From contig JBMNPN010000064.1 of assembly GCA_050943615.1 (NCBI GenBank), positions 1 through 14,146 of the forward strand: 14,146 nt of DNA, read 5' to 3'. This DNA is from CACZQA01 sp050943615. Lineage in GTDB: Bacteria > Actinomycetota > Coriobacteriia > Coriobacteriales > QAMH01. Positions 1-7,933 of this stretch are shown in pieces; position 1 is the first letter of the stretch; the number at the start of each line of letters is the position of its first letter. A program made the position numbers and the translations under genes. The notes under the pieces were generated by a model. That model saw only the letters and a list, made by a program, of their open reading frames with translations, did no database searches and had not been told where the DNA came from.

Positions 1-126
1 AGTCAAGGCTAATCAATGTGGAGTTCTATCAAAGCCAAAAGTGAGCAAAGTGGCTCACTTTTAAACTAGCATTAGTGGCTCAGTTTTTAATTAGCACAGT
101 GGTCCACTTTTTGGTTGACATTCGCA
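1..126. mobile_element. Terminal part of an IS21-like insertion sequence (element continues left of the window)
   Basis: Read on the minus strand from 126, the end starts TGCGAATGTCAACCAAAAAG, which has the 5'-TG start expected of IS21-family termini. Imperfect repeats beginning GTGGCTCA, GTGGCTCA and GTGGTCCA, about 25 bases apart, fill positions 50-119; such multiple terminal repeats are a hallmark of IS21 ends. The same kind of end occurs at 14020, matching at about 20 of the first 26 bases. The boundary at 126/127 is where the reading frame of the CBS-domain gene stops resembling a CBS domain. No transposase codons can be assigned with confidence in the 50 outermost bases. Family assignment rests on the end structure only. 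Confidence 0.7.
37..62. repeat. 10-bp perfect inverted repeat inside the IS end
   Basis: AAAAGTGAGC (37-46) and GCTCACTTTT (53-62) are perfect reverse complements around a 6-base loop. It overlaps the first of the IS terminal repeats. It could act as a weak terminator at the 3' end of the element's own genes, or simply be two oppositely oriented copies of the terminal repeat core. No long T tract follows in either direction. Confidence 0.5.
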
Positions 127-477
127 AAATACCCGAGCCAAATCAGTCCGGGTGATCATACCCACAACCTGGCCTTCATCATCTACTACCGGAAGACGCC
201 CAATACCAGGATGAAGGACTTCCTCCAGGCTATCGTCCATATGACCTATAGTTAAATTCGTCTGCATCACCTGTTTAACCGGAACGGACATATCCATATC
301 TTCCACAACCGCCCGGTAAACATGGCTCTTGGTAATGAGTCCGACTAACTGGCCTTCATCATCTACCACCGGAGCGCCATCCACTTCTTTCTGTATGAAA
401 AGCGCTACCGCTTCTTTTAAGGACTTCTCCATATGGATTACAACCGGGTCCTTTGACATAACATCTTTGAGTTTCAC
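91..477 (-). pseudogene. Two-CBS-domain protein, 3' end cut off by the IS21-like element
   Basis: A tandem CBS pair: CBS1 about residues 1-58 (VMSKDPVVIHMEKSLKEA, GAPVVDDEG, GLITK) and CBS2 about 66-117 (VMQTNLTIGHMDDSLEEV, GRLPVVDDEGQVVGMITRTDL). CBS pairs of this kind are cytosolic sensor modules that bind adenine nucleotides or related ligands; the ligand here is unknown. The start is a GTG at 475-477, with a G-rich ribosome binding site just upstream (GGGAGGGGTGA on the minus strand). Native sequence ends at Phe117; residues 118-128 (CECQPKSGPLC) are encoded by the IS end. Since CBS2 reaches its final helix, the remaining protein could still fold, so loss of function is not certain. There is no link to the CRISPR genes other than position. 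Confidence 0.8.
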
Positions 478-533
478 CGGCCCTCACCCCTCCCGGCAAA
501 CTATTCTGGTATCCCAATCAACTATTTACTTAT

Positions 534-563
534 AATTTATGCTTTTATTACCAATATTGTAAA
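534..563 (-). promoter_or_regulatory. Possible sigma-A promoter for the CBS-domain gene
   Basis: On the minus strand, TTTACA (558-563) is followed after 18 bases by TAAATT (534-539), in an AT-rich stretch about 57-86 bases upstream of the GTG start. The -35 matches consensus at 5 of 6 positions and the -10 at 4 of 6. The AT-rich context makes chance matches likely. Confidence 0.3.
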
Positions 564-748
564 TAAATATATGCGGATAGATGAAAAGGGGCCATGTCAG
601 AGGAAAAATCGGAAAGCAAGCTATTGATTAGAGCTAAGAATTGCAGAAAATACACAGTCTGCAGGCAGTGTAGAGTAGATGAATAACCTAGCACTCTTTG
701 TTCGTCCTCTCACCCGGGCAGTGAAGGTTTTGTCTCCTGTCAACCTAT
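564..748. other. Intergenic stretch without a recognised gene
   Basis: This stretch lies between the 3' end of the CRISPR operon and the promoter region of the CBS gene. No convincing coding sequence, RNA gene or strong hairpin was found. The only open stretch is a 30-codon ORF at 594-686 on the plus strand with three cysteines, rejected for lack of support. With the flanking sites, the gene-free gap is 478-773. Confidence 0.5.
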
Positions 749-766
749 AAAAAGTTTACGCTAAAC
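749..766 (-). terminator. Weak terminator candidate after the CRISPR operon
   Basis: On the minus strand, 8 bases past the TGA of the last operon gene, GTTTA-GCG-TAAAC forms a 5-bp stem with a 3-base loop, followed directly by TTTTT. Position and T tract fit an intrinsic terminator, but the stem is short and AT-rich, so it would be inefficient. Confidence 0.35.
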
Positions 767-773
767 CAGGGTA

Positions 774-1139
774 TCAAATCCGATTACGGAAATATTCTTC
801 CACTAGTTCGAAGGCAAAATCTCCCATTTGCCGGCGCTCATCTGCGCCTTCATATAGCCTGGGCAGCCCATTGTTCTCACACAACCGGTTCACTGATTTT
901 ATCAGGCTGATCAGGCTGTTATGAACCTGAGTCCTCTTTTGGTCTATTTCCGCCACCTCTTGGCTGTACTCCGCACTGTTGTCCCATCTCTGTATTTGAG
1001 CTTTCCACATATGCTCGCATACCACAGTCACGTAGCGACCAGCCGTCTCCAGCAGGCGGTAAACCATAGCAATTTTCTGATCCGCATTATCCTGTTTTTG
1101 CAGGACTTCGATCAAATTAATAATTTTTTCTCTATACAT
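774..1139 (-). CDS. Small helical protein of unknown function, last gene of the type III-D operon
   Basis: 121 residues, predicted soluble and almost entirely alpha-helical, with no signal peptide or membrane segment. Features that look conserved are a central helix around residues 70-90 (QVHNSLISLIKSVNRLCENNG) and a C-terminal LPRLYEGADERRQMGDFAFE stretch. The pattern reminds me of small Clostridia proteins annotated DUF3232, but this is unverified recollection. The ATG start has a GGGGTGA ribosome binding site 3 bases upstream. It follows the Cas7-insertion gene by 54 bases on the same strand, so it is probably co-transcribed. Possible roles are an accessory or small-subunit-like component of the effector complex; nothing in the sequence proves this. 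A Cas11-like part is already present in the Cas7-Cas5-Cas11 fusion, so a second Cas11 is not required. Confidence 0.75.
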   Translation of the reverse strand: MYREKIINLIEVLQKQDNADQKIAMVYRLLETAGRYVTVVCEHMWKAQIQRWDNSAEYSQEVAEIDQKRTQVHNSLISLIKSVNRLCENNGLPRLYEGADERRQMGDFAFELVEEYFRNRI

Positions 1140-1193
1140 CCGTTCACCCCGGTACTAAAACTTGCTTCCTGCAAAATAGCTATATCCTGTAAG

Positions 1194-3482
1194 TTAAAAT
1201 TCCTCTATATTTAATATCTCGCAAGGTGACGGCAAAAGCGGCTGCCCTTTGAATTCATTCTTTTCGCGGGCAGGAACTCCCTCACGTTCTATTTCCATAT
1301 AACGGGTTTTTTCTAGCCATTTAGGGTTTTCCATATGTTCTTTATCATAGTACAGCATAGTCCATAATTCTTTTATTCTTGGAATTGACCATAAATCATT
1401 GACAGAGCTAGCTCCTGTCTTCTCTTCATCTGGGAGTGCAGCCCAAATGCGTCTCGAAAACTCGGCTTTAAAATCTTTAGTTACTTGTTCAACAGGTAAA
1501 TACCACTGTTTATTATCAAAGAGCTTTTCGTATCTTCCGGGATTACCCTTTCTATTGGCAGCACGATTAGTGATCACTAGCGTAGGATTTATGCGAATTG
1601 AGCCAAATCCTAACGGTTTTCCCAGACCAATTTTATGAGCACACTTCGGCGGTAACTCCAGAACAAACAGTAGAGCTCCTAATTCCAGCTCAGACAAATT
1701 CTCAAAGCGAATGCGCCCTGAAAATCTTGTTCCTTCTCTCACCGGTCTAATTAAGGTCAATTGAGATTTTGCTTTTTCCTTTTCTTTCTCGGTAGCTTCC
1801 CACTGATAACCACCTTTTTGCGGAGTCCTTCGATGCCAGTAAAGCTTATACCCACGAATAAAAGTATCATCATTCCAGTCAGCTATTCCCCCGGTTTTTA
1901 ACTCCAAGTAATGCTGCACAGTAGTAGGCTTTGGAGTTGACAGAACCCTGGGGGATAATGCAGGATATTGGCCAGCGTTTTTAACCATCTTGGCATCTTC
2001 GAAAAATACCCTGCCTGCAAATTTGTCTGCATTGCCAAAAATTGCTGTAGCAATATCTATTCCATCAAAATTTCTATTTTTTTGTGGTATATGCTCTTTT
2101 ACTGTTTTGTCATAAGCTAGTCGGTAAAAAGGCGTATGCCCAATAGACTTGATATTGCCTTCATCATCTTTTAAATAGAAACAAGGAACCCCATCGGGAT
2201 GTTTTTTCAGCATCTTGAGTAGGTCGGCTTCCGGTTCCCTGCCCATGTCTTCCTCATAGCTCTTTATTATATCCTGATTAACTTCTATTCTTCCTTCATC
2301 TTTAGGACAATGAATAACCGGGTGCAGATGTTTTTTACTACCTATGCTGCCCGACAATACCAAATAGCCCTTTTCATATCTTTCATCCGACTCAGCTTTC
2401 TGATGCCCCAATTCAAAAGAATTTTCCTCAATTAATGCATAAAGCAACTTTATTGTGCCCCCACCATGGTTATGAATTTCTTCCTCCACCGGGATAAAAG
2501 AAATTGGATAAAAATCAAATCTGTCCAGTTCCTCAGATACTCTTTGTCCCTCATCATTGACCGTCACAACTTTCCATTTCGAACCATTTGCTTTTGGATA
2601 AGCATTAATTCTATATATCTGCTGCTTCTCTAACGGATAGATGAAGTGCTTACCTTTTTCCTTCTTCAGCCAACCTGCTTCCGTTTTTGGGCGTAATCCT
2701 CCACAGTCACAAAGCATTGCATCTTGATATCTTCCTCTATTTGCGACTTTTCGGTAATAAAAGTATTTGTTTTTTTCCGTGAATTCCATCTTACTATAAC
2801 TTACGATCTCAACCAGGGTACGCACCATCCCGCGCAAGCTGCTGCCGGGAATCTTCGGAATTCCACCTGGCGCAAAGAAATCAGGGTTTACCCGATGCTT
2901 AGCATAATTACATTTATCACAATCTTTATTTTTACATATTTTGCAAGCTTCCTTCGCTTGATTAGCTAAAACTTCCTCTTCCTTGGTATAGGTATCCCTT
3001 ATATACAAGGGGGTTAAGGCTTCTATATCCAAATCGATATAGCCAGTGTACCTATCTTTATGGTAATAATCGAACTCAGGTATTGTTTCCGCAGGAATCA
3101 CGGTTTCATTTATGGGGACAAAATTATAGGGGGCCTTGGCGTATTCTCCTGATGCTTGTGTATTCGTACTAGTTTTGTTTCTGGTGCCGGTCTTCTTATT
3201 ATTTTGCTTTTCAATGTTCTTCCCTGTATTCCGTTGAACCTCATCAGGCCTACGCCGGTCAGGCTGGTTGTTTTTATTCAAAGGGATTTCTTTTCCCTCT
3301 ACAAATAATCTAACAAGCTTATTTCCCTTAGCCTCGAATTCACAATTCTTGCTTTGTTTCAATAGGGTTGCGTCTTCAAGAGTAATTTCTACTTCATATC
3401 TCAGTGGCTTTGTACCTGCAAGTAATGTTAGTTCAGCAAAATTTCCTTTATACCTGCAGTCTTTAATCACAGCTTTTTCCAT
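1194..3482 (-). CDS. Type III-D Cas7 with large insertion (TIGR03986-type RAMP protein)
   Basis: 762-residue RAMP (Cas7-like) subunit of the crRNA-guided effector complex. Residues 1-68 form a small beta-rich N-terminal domain, followed by a polar linker (about 70-115) rich in Lys, Asn and Thr. PYNFVP at 118-123 and the Cas7 strand YTGYIDLDIEALTPLYI (145-161) begin the RAMP fold; IPGSSLRGMVRTLVEI (211-226) is the glycine/helix-1 motif. FGNADKFAGRVFFEDA (482-497), STPKPTTVQHYL (515-526) and the glycine-rich loop GLGKPLGFGSIRI (619-631) are typical of TIGR03986 proteins. The 240-480 region is the insertion. A CxxC-x4-CxxC cluster (Cys180, 183, 188, 191) in the loop before helix 1 may bind zinc. 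Start: ATG one base after the csx19 stop, with GGAGGGGGGAT as ribosome binding site. It matches the Cas7-insertion subunit of III-Dv complexes. Whether it cleaves RNA is not visible. Confidence 0.88.
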   Translation of the reverse strand: MEKAVIKDCRYKGNFAELTLLAGTKPLRYEVEITLEDATLLKQSKNCEFEAKGNKLVRLFVEGKEIPLNKNNQPDRRRPDEVQRNTGKNIEKQNNKKTGTRNKTSTNTQASGEYAKAPYNFVPINETVIPAETIPEFDYYHKDRYTGYIDLDIEALTPLYIRDTYTKEEEVLANQAKEACKICKNKDCDKCNYAKHRVNPDFFAPGGIPKIPGSSLRGMVRTLVEIVSYSKMEFTEKNKYFYYRKVANRGRYQDAMLCDCGGLRPKTEAGWLKKEKGKHFIYPLEKQQIYRINAYPKANGSKWKVVTVNDEGQRVSEELDRFDFYPISFIPVEEEIHNHGGGTIKLLYALIEENSFELGHQKAESDERYEKGYLVLSGSIGSKKHLHPVIHCPKDEGRIEVNQDIIKSYEEDMGREPEADLLKMLKKHPDGVPCFYLKDDEGNIKSIGHTPFYRLAYDKTVKEHIPQKNRNFDGIDIATAIFGNADKFAGRVFFEDAKMVKNAGQYPALSPRVLSTPKPTTVQHYLELKTGGIADWNDDTFIRGYKLYWHRRTPQKGGYQWEATEKEKEKAKSQLTLIRPVREGTRFSGRIRFENLSELELGALLFVLELPPKCAHKIGLGKPLGFGSIRINPTLVITNRAANRKGNPGRYEKLFDNKQWYLPVEQVTKDFKAEFSRRIWAALPDEEKTGASSVNDLWSIPRIKELWTMLYYDKEHMENPKWLEKTRYMEIEREGVPAREKNEFKGQPLLPSPCEILNIEEF

Positions 3483-3483
3483 C

Positions 3484-4074
3484 CTAATCCCCCCTCCCGT
3501 ATTCGATTGTTACAAATCGACAATCCGCATAACCAGCCTGTCCCAATGGGGTATAGTCAATATAATTTCTGGTAACTAGCCAGAGGCGTTCTCTTTCATT
3601 TATAAAAAGATTTTCGGGAATAACCGAACTATGTATCCTGAATTCTATCCCTCTTTTTTCCTTTAAGACTTTCCAATCTCTATCATTCCCATCGACCAAC
3701 TGAGTTCCCCAAATTAGTTGACGAGCTTCAACAGCTTCTAGCTCGCCATTCTCTTCCTCTTTATCCACCCGTATACGGAGGCGAAAAATATTTTTCTCAT
3801 CCATGCTGTTTTTCCATATATAACACTCGCAGTCCTGATCAAAAACTCTAAGGGCCCTTAAATGCTCTGATTGAAAAGGTAAGGAAGCCGGCATTACGAG
3901 TTTACCCTCTTCGAATGTCCCAATACAGACACCGTGATGCATCATCACAAATGCTGTTGCTTTTTTATCTCGAAAACAGTCCTTAATCTGTTCTTCTATC
4001 TCACCCCAGTTACCCTTATATAATAATGGCTTATCATTCTTCAATTTAATTAACTTCAAAGCGTTGCTAGGCAT
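3484..4074 (-). CDS. csx19: Csx19, type III-D CRISPR-associated protein
   Basis: 196 residues, cytosolic. Csx19 is a structural subunit found only with type III-D effectors. Supporting features are the FRLRIRVDKEEEN strand with the following ARQLIWGTQLVD (about residues 93-127), an RGIEFRIH strand (142-149) and the C-terminal LWLVTRNYIDYTPLGQAGYADCRFV region (164-189), where RNYIxYxxxGQAGYxDxRFV is the strongest signature I recognise. The ATG lies inside the last codons of the Cas7-2x gene (8-base overlap, ACTAATGCCTAG) with AGAGGTGA upstream, so the two are translationally coupled. The stop is one base before the start of the Cas7-insertion gene. Tight coupling on both sides fits subunits made in fixed proportion. 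Assignment rests on motif recall plus operon position. Confidence 0.82.
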   Translation of the reverse strand: MPSNALKLIKLKNDKPLLYKGNWGEIEEQIKDCFRDKKATAFVMMHHGVCIGTFEEGKLVMPASLPFQSEHLRALRVFDQDCECYIWKNSMDEKNIFRLRIRVDKEEENGELEAVEARQLIWGTQLVDGNDRDWKVLKEKRGIEFRIHSSVIPENLFINERERLWLVTRNYIDYTPLGQAGYADCRFVTIEYGRGD

Positions 4075-5572
4075 TAGTCGTCACCTCTTCCCTACTATTG
4101 CTAATCTCTTCCAGATGTTTTAACAGTGAGGCGACCTTTCCTTCCAGTAGATCAGCAATACTATCATTCCACTCTGGATTATTGCCTGGATAGTAGAGCA
4201 GCAAATTGTCCCCCTTTTGCCGCAGTTCAATTTTCCGGTCCTCAAAAGATATAGTGGCGGACAACCCTTGCAGGACTCCGCGACCAACATTCTTCTCCCC
4301 ACCTATAGCCAAATCACCGTTCCAAAGGTCTTTTAATACCAGCAACATTAAACCAGCTTCCCAATCTTCAAAGTCTTTTATCTCCAGATCCAAAGTAACC
4401 ATTGGGCCATTATTTTGTTTAGCCCACAAAGGCATACTGTCAAAAAGAGCATTATTGATAACACCACCGGTAAAGCGATCAATCTTTACACGATATTGGA
4501 TTTCTTCCAGGTATATGTTTTGGGGTATCTGCTTTTCCTTTATTCGTATTTTCCCTCTTATAGGTTTCACTGTTGAGCCCTTCTCACTATCCACCCAGCC
4601 AAAAAGGTTATTTAATACATCACTATCACCGCATAAGGTTTTGACAATACGCTCAGCCCGGGAGCGGATGGCTCCGCGCAGAGATGTGCCCGGCAATACT
4701 GCTACTTTTCCTGAACCATCATGACTTTGAACGCTTATATGTACTTTATCCGGTGCCTGTGTATCTCCCGGATAGGAACCAACCATCAGGGCGCTTTTTA
4801 CAGCAAACACCGCTTCAATACGAAATGTTTTGAACCGAGGCTGGAAGGGCAGTGTTATCTTTGCAGGATCGTACTCAATCTTAGCCACTGAAGCATCCCT
4901 AGATAGCCAGGCAATGACATGATCCCAGGTTTCGTAGTTAAATTCATAGGCTGTTATATCTTCTAACCTGCAGAGTCCAAATCCCTGACCGGTTCGTGCA
5001 CCAATAGCAAATTCTCCGCTGCTTAAAATAACTGCAATCCAGTCAAAGATACTGCGGAATATTCTGCTATTAAATGCCTCTCTAATTATCACTTCCATTT
5101 CAAAATTAAAACCAATTCCCGGTTCTACTATTTCAAAGTCAAACTTTTTACTAGATTCTACTGTTCCTGTCCTGCGATCGATCTTTATCCCATCTCTTAA
5201 CCTAATCAAAGCTTTAGGGTCTTCCGAAAACATCATATCTGCGATTACCATGGCGCTTTGACAGGTGTATGTTATACATTCACCATTTTTCTCAGCCTTA
5301 TATTCCCCACCCCAAAACCAACGTTTATTCTCTTCATAATTGGTTTCGTCGCCTACATACTGGTAATCTTCGAAGGCATGCTTGAGAGCACCGGTGATAG
5401 ATGACGAAGGTATATATGGTCTGCCAGCTTCGTCTTTAAGAACAATGATATCACTATCGCCGTACAGGCTTCTGCCCCCACCTATTATCAGAGGGGTAAG
5501 CAGTTTCAGCTTACCTTTTAGCAACAATCTCCCAACTATGGCCGCGCTGTCCGCTGTTTTATCACGCTGCAT
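4067..5572 (-). CDS. Cas7-2x, two fused Csm3-like Cas7 domains of a type III-D complex
   Basis: 501 residues from the chosen start. Numbered from the first in-frame ATG (two codons earlier), domain 1 (about 18-210) has the Cas7 strand KLKLLTPLIIGGG, YGDSDIIVLKDEAG with Asp43 where Csm3 has its RNA-cleaving Asp, the YIPSSSITGALK helix motif (55-66), the IDRRTGTV thumb strand and the glycine loop GEFAIGARTGQGFG (188-201). Domain 2 (about 248-450) repeats the plan: VLPGTSLRGAIRSR (294-307), KIDRFTGGVINNALFD (365-380), GGEKNVGRGVLQG (426-438). Two Cas7 modules in one chain is the Cas7-2x architecture of III-Dv. The ribosome binding site AAGGAGG sits only 2 bases from the ATG at 5578 but 8 bases from the ATG at 5572, so I chose 5572. 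It follows the Cas7-Cas5-Cas11 gene by 18 bases and overlaps csx19. Confidence 0.88.
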   Translation of the reverse strand: MQRDKTADSAAIVGRLLLKGKLKLLTPLIIGGGRSLYGDSDIIVLKDEAGRPYIPSSSITGALKHAFEDYQYVGDETNYEENKRWFWGGEYKAEKNGECITYTCQSAMVIADMMFSEDPKALIRLRDGIKIDRRTGTVESSKKFDFEIVEPGIGFNFEMEVIIREAFNSRIFRSIFDWIAVILSSGEFAIGARTGQGFGLCRLEDITAYEFNYETWDHVIAWLSRDASVAKIEYDPAKITLPFQPRFKTFRIEAVFAVKSALMVGSYPGDTQAPDKVHISVQSHDGSGKVAVLPGTSLRGAIRSRAERIVKTLCGDSDVLNNLFGWVDSEKGSTVKPIRGKIRIKEKQIPQNIYLEEIQYRVKIDRFTGGVINNALFDSMPLWAKQNNGPMVTLDLEIKDFEDWEAGLMLLVLKDLWNGDLAIGGEKNVGRGVLQGLSATISFEDRKIELRQKGDNLLLYYPGNNPEWNDSIADLLEGKVASLLKHLEEISNSREEVTTNA

Positions 5573-5590
5573 TCTCATACCCTCCTTTGC

Positions 5591-7933
5591 TTAATTATTT
5601 TCAGACTTATAGAGCTTTCGAAGAGTACGGAAAAATACCTGCCAATACTTCTTATATAAGCTTGTATCCAAATCTCTCAGACTAAATTCTGTGTGAAATT
5701 TCATGGCCAGTTCTGCTTCGTTCCCCATATGCCTCTTGCACCATTTATCAAGTTTCATGTCGGTAAGCTCTTGAAATAAACTTGAATCTGTAGAATCTGA
5801 AAGCTTCATTTCTGTAAGCGGTTTAAGAGCTGTCTCACGTAAAGTTTTAATAATATCCGTCAATTCATCCTGGCAAGTGGAATCCTGCACTATCCGTTCC
5901 AGTCTTCCCAGTAAATTAGAAGACAGCTTTACTTTACCTTTGTTCTTATCGTAATACTCACTGGCTCTTTGATTGGCAGTCGCTACTACTATTCGCTCAT
6001 AATAATCCTGGTAGATCTTTTCAATAATCCTTTTTGCCATAGGATTCATGCTCTCCGGCTTGCCGATTTCCTCTTCAAACCTTGAAACATAATCCGTAAC
6101 CACAGGCAAACTTTTGAAAAACCTTACCTGTCCAAAGCCTAAATGTCGCTTTTCCCCTAGACCTTCCTGCATCAGAGCCTGGATCTTATGCTGTAAATCT
6201 TCGTTGATTTCATCCTTAAACCGCAACAAAAAGGAGGACCCGGCAGCCCATCCCCTGAAGACTGGTTCCGGCATCTTCCAGTGAGCGATGAAGGAGCGGC
6301 TCTCCATCAGCTTAGTAAAGCTCCTGATAATCTCAATACTGTCTTTTTCCAAGCCCAGCTTTTCTTCCAGTATGTTGGTTAAATTCTTTTCAGAGCTGGT
6401 TGCAAAACCATAATCGTCATATGTAACAACTGGAGACATAAAATATAACAATAATTGGTTATAAGGAATCATCTCATTTGCTTCCCATAAAGTATCATCC
6501 AACGGTACCACATTTTCCTCAATTTTTCCCCACTTAATTGTGCATGTACCATACTGAGTGTTAATAGAGCGTCCAAGTCTAATAATCTCTAATTTATCAA
6601 AAAGCTGTTTGAATGTTTCTAATGTCTCCTTACTGCCCCAGATGCAGCCTTTAAATTTTTGTTCCGGTTTCAGGAACTGATAATGGAATATACCTCCGTC
6701 CTCTCCGTGACCTTCTATCCTTTCTTTAGACAGGTTAGTGTTACTGTTTCGTACCAGATGAAAGCTAATTGCTTTCTCAGGCTCCTTTCTTAATAATTGC
6801 CCGTCATTGATAACACATCCATACCCTCCAACAGCCTTGGTATCCTTGACTTCATCTGTTAATAGGCTGTAGAGGTTTTTCTTTGATTTGTCGGTATGTA
6901 TAAACAAAGGAACAGGGTACAGAGAATAGGTCAGATTACCTGGCTCATCATGTACTAGCAATGCGTTGCTAAAACCTAGCTCCCCATTCAAGAACCACTG
7001 CTTAAATATTTCATCATCCTGCGCTTGGGAAGGTCTCAAACCTTTCTTTTTGATGAATTCATTGGCATAATATCCATGCAAAGCACTTCCCGGAATATAA
7101 TCCAGACAGGTCACCATGTTCTCATCGCCATCTGCAGAAGGGAAAATCAGAGGTGCATGATTAGTAATGATATAATCTAACTTGTGACTATAACTATATG
7201 TTGCCTTAGGTACAAATACAGGCTCAAATTGATGGTCATTTGTAATGTTCTTGGATGATTTGTAATGTCTCTCTTGCCCTGGTTGCCAGACTTTTAACTC
7301 TGCCAAAACTTTTTCGCCCAAGTTTTCTCCATTCTCCGCATATAGCGTGCAAGTGACTGCCCCCCAGCCGCGATTTCTGCTGCTTCCTACCCTTCTCAGG
7401 TTAAGACAGGCTAAGGCCAGCATGGTTTCAATTTCTGTTTTTAAGCTTAAATCCAATATTTCGATGATCCCTGTAAAAGTATAAGGGGCTTTTAGGACTC
7501 GAATACTTCTCAAACTACCCTCTTTGGCATATCCTTCTTTATTTATTGAGGTCTGTTGCCTAATATCAGTAAAAATATTAGTAATCGTTTCTTTACTTAC
7601 CAATTGTTTATACTCGTGGCGAATATAACGTATCCAATCTGCCGTTTCTTCATATTCAGGGGGATAAAGGTTATTTATCCGCAGGACTGAAGGGGATTCA
7701 CTGGTCCCGAATACCTTATCTACTTCCAGAGGCAGAAATCCGTCCAGCGCCGCTTGCTGGAGCATTTCCTTTACTTCCAGAGCACTTTCCCTCAACAATC
7801 CTTTTAGTCTGCGAGCCGGAAAAATAGGCAACCCTTCCTCGTCAACAATAATGTCGCTGTCGATATAACTGCCCCGACCAGTACCGGAGCCCAGCATTAG
7901 GAAGGTATCCACATCAATTCTTATCCTCAGCAA
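5591..7933 (-). CDS. csx10: Cas7-Cas5(Csx10)-Cas11 fusion subunit of a type III-D complex
   Basis: 780 residues from the TTG start. Residues 1-200 are a Csm3-like Cas7: LRIRIDVDTFLMLGSG, YIDSDIIVDEEGLPIFP (Asp25/Asp27 align with the Csm3 catalytic Asp), ARRLKGLLRESAL (40-52), and a glycine loop RVGSSRNRGWGAV (181-193). Residues about 245-610 resemble Csx10, the Cas5-type subunit that caps the crRNA 5' end: DYIPGSALHGYYANEF (278-293), WFLNGELGFSNALL (313-326) and the glycine loop GLGEKRHLGFGQVRFF (591-606). The last roughly 150 residues are helical and charged without RAMP motifs, the place of Cas11 in III-Dv fusions. The start is TTG (7931-7933): AGAGGAGG lies 7 bases upstream, while the ATG at 7960 is within the cas10 gene with no site. 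The cas10 stop overlaps by 20 bases, implying coupled translation. Confidence 0.86.
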   Translation of the reverse strand: MLRIRIDVDTFLMLGSGTGRGSYIDSDIIVDEEGLPIFPARRLKGLLRESALEVKEMLQQAALDGFLPLEVDKVFGTSESPSVLRINNLYPPEYEETADWIRYIRHEYKQLVSKETITNIFTDIRQQTSINKEGYAKEGSLRSIRVLKAPYTFTGIIEILDLSLKTEIETMLALACLNLRRVGSSRNRGWGAVTCTLYAENGENLGEKVLAELKVWQPGQERHYKSSKNITNDHQFEPVFVPKATYSYSHKLDYIITNHAPLIFPSADGDENMVTCLDYIPGSALHGYYANEFIKKKGLRPSQAQDDEIFKQWFLNGELGFSNALLVHDEPGNLTYSLYPVPLFIHTDKSKKNLYSLLTDEVKDTKAVGGYGCVINDGQLLRKEPEKAISFHLVRNSNTNLSKERIEGHGEDGGIFHYQFLKPEQKFKGCIWGSKETLETFKQLFDKLEIIRLGRSINTQYGTCTIKWGKIEENVVPLDDTLWEANEMIPYNQLLLYFMSPVVTYDDYGFATSSEKNLTNILEEKLGLEKDSIEIIRSFTKLMESRSFIAHWKMPEPVFRGWAAGSSFLLRFKDEINEDLQHKIQALMQEGLGEKRHLGFGQVRFFKSLPVVTDYVSRFEEEIGKPESMNPMAKRIIEKIYQDYYERIVVATANQRASEYYDKNKGKVKLSSNLLGRLERIVQDSTCQDELTDIIKTLRETALKPLTEMKLSDSTDSSLFQELTDMKLDKWCKRHMGNEAELAMKFHTEFSLRDLDTSLYKKYWQVFFRTLRKLYKSENN

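Noticed and set aside
594..686. 30-codon plus-strand ORF starting MSEEKSESKL with a C-x6-C-x2-C pattern
   Set aside because: A G-run lies only 2 bases from the ATG, no promoter is convincing, an overlapping ORF in another frame is equally good, and no family is recognisable. Its length is within chance expectation.
691..725. Hairpin around CACCCGGGCAGTG as the operon terminator
   Set aside because: Only three base pairs flank a CCCGGG palindrome and no T tract follows; the short stem at 754-766 with TTTTT is a better, though weak, candidate.
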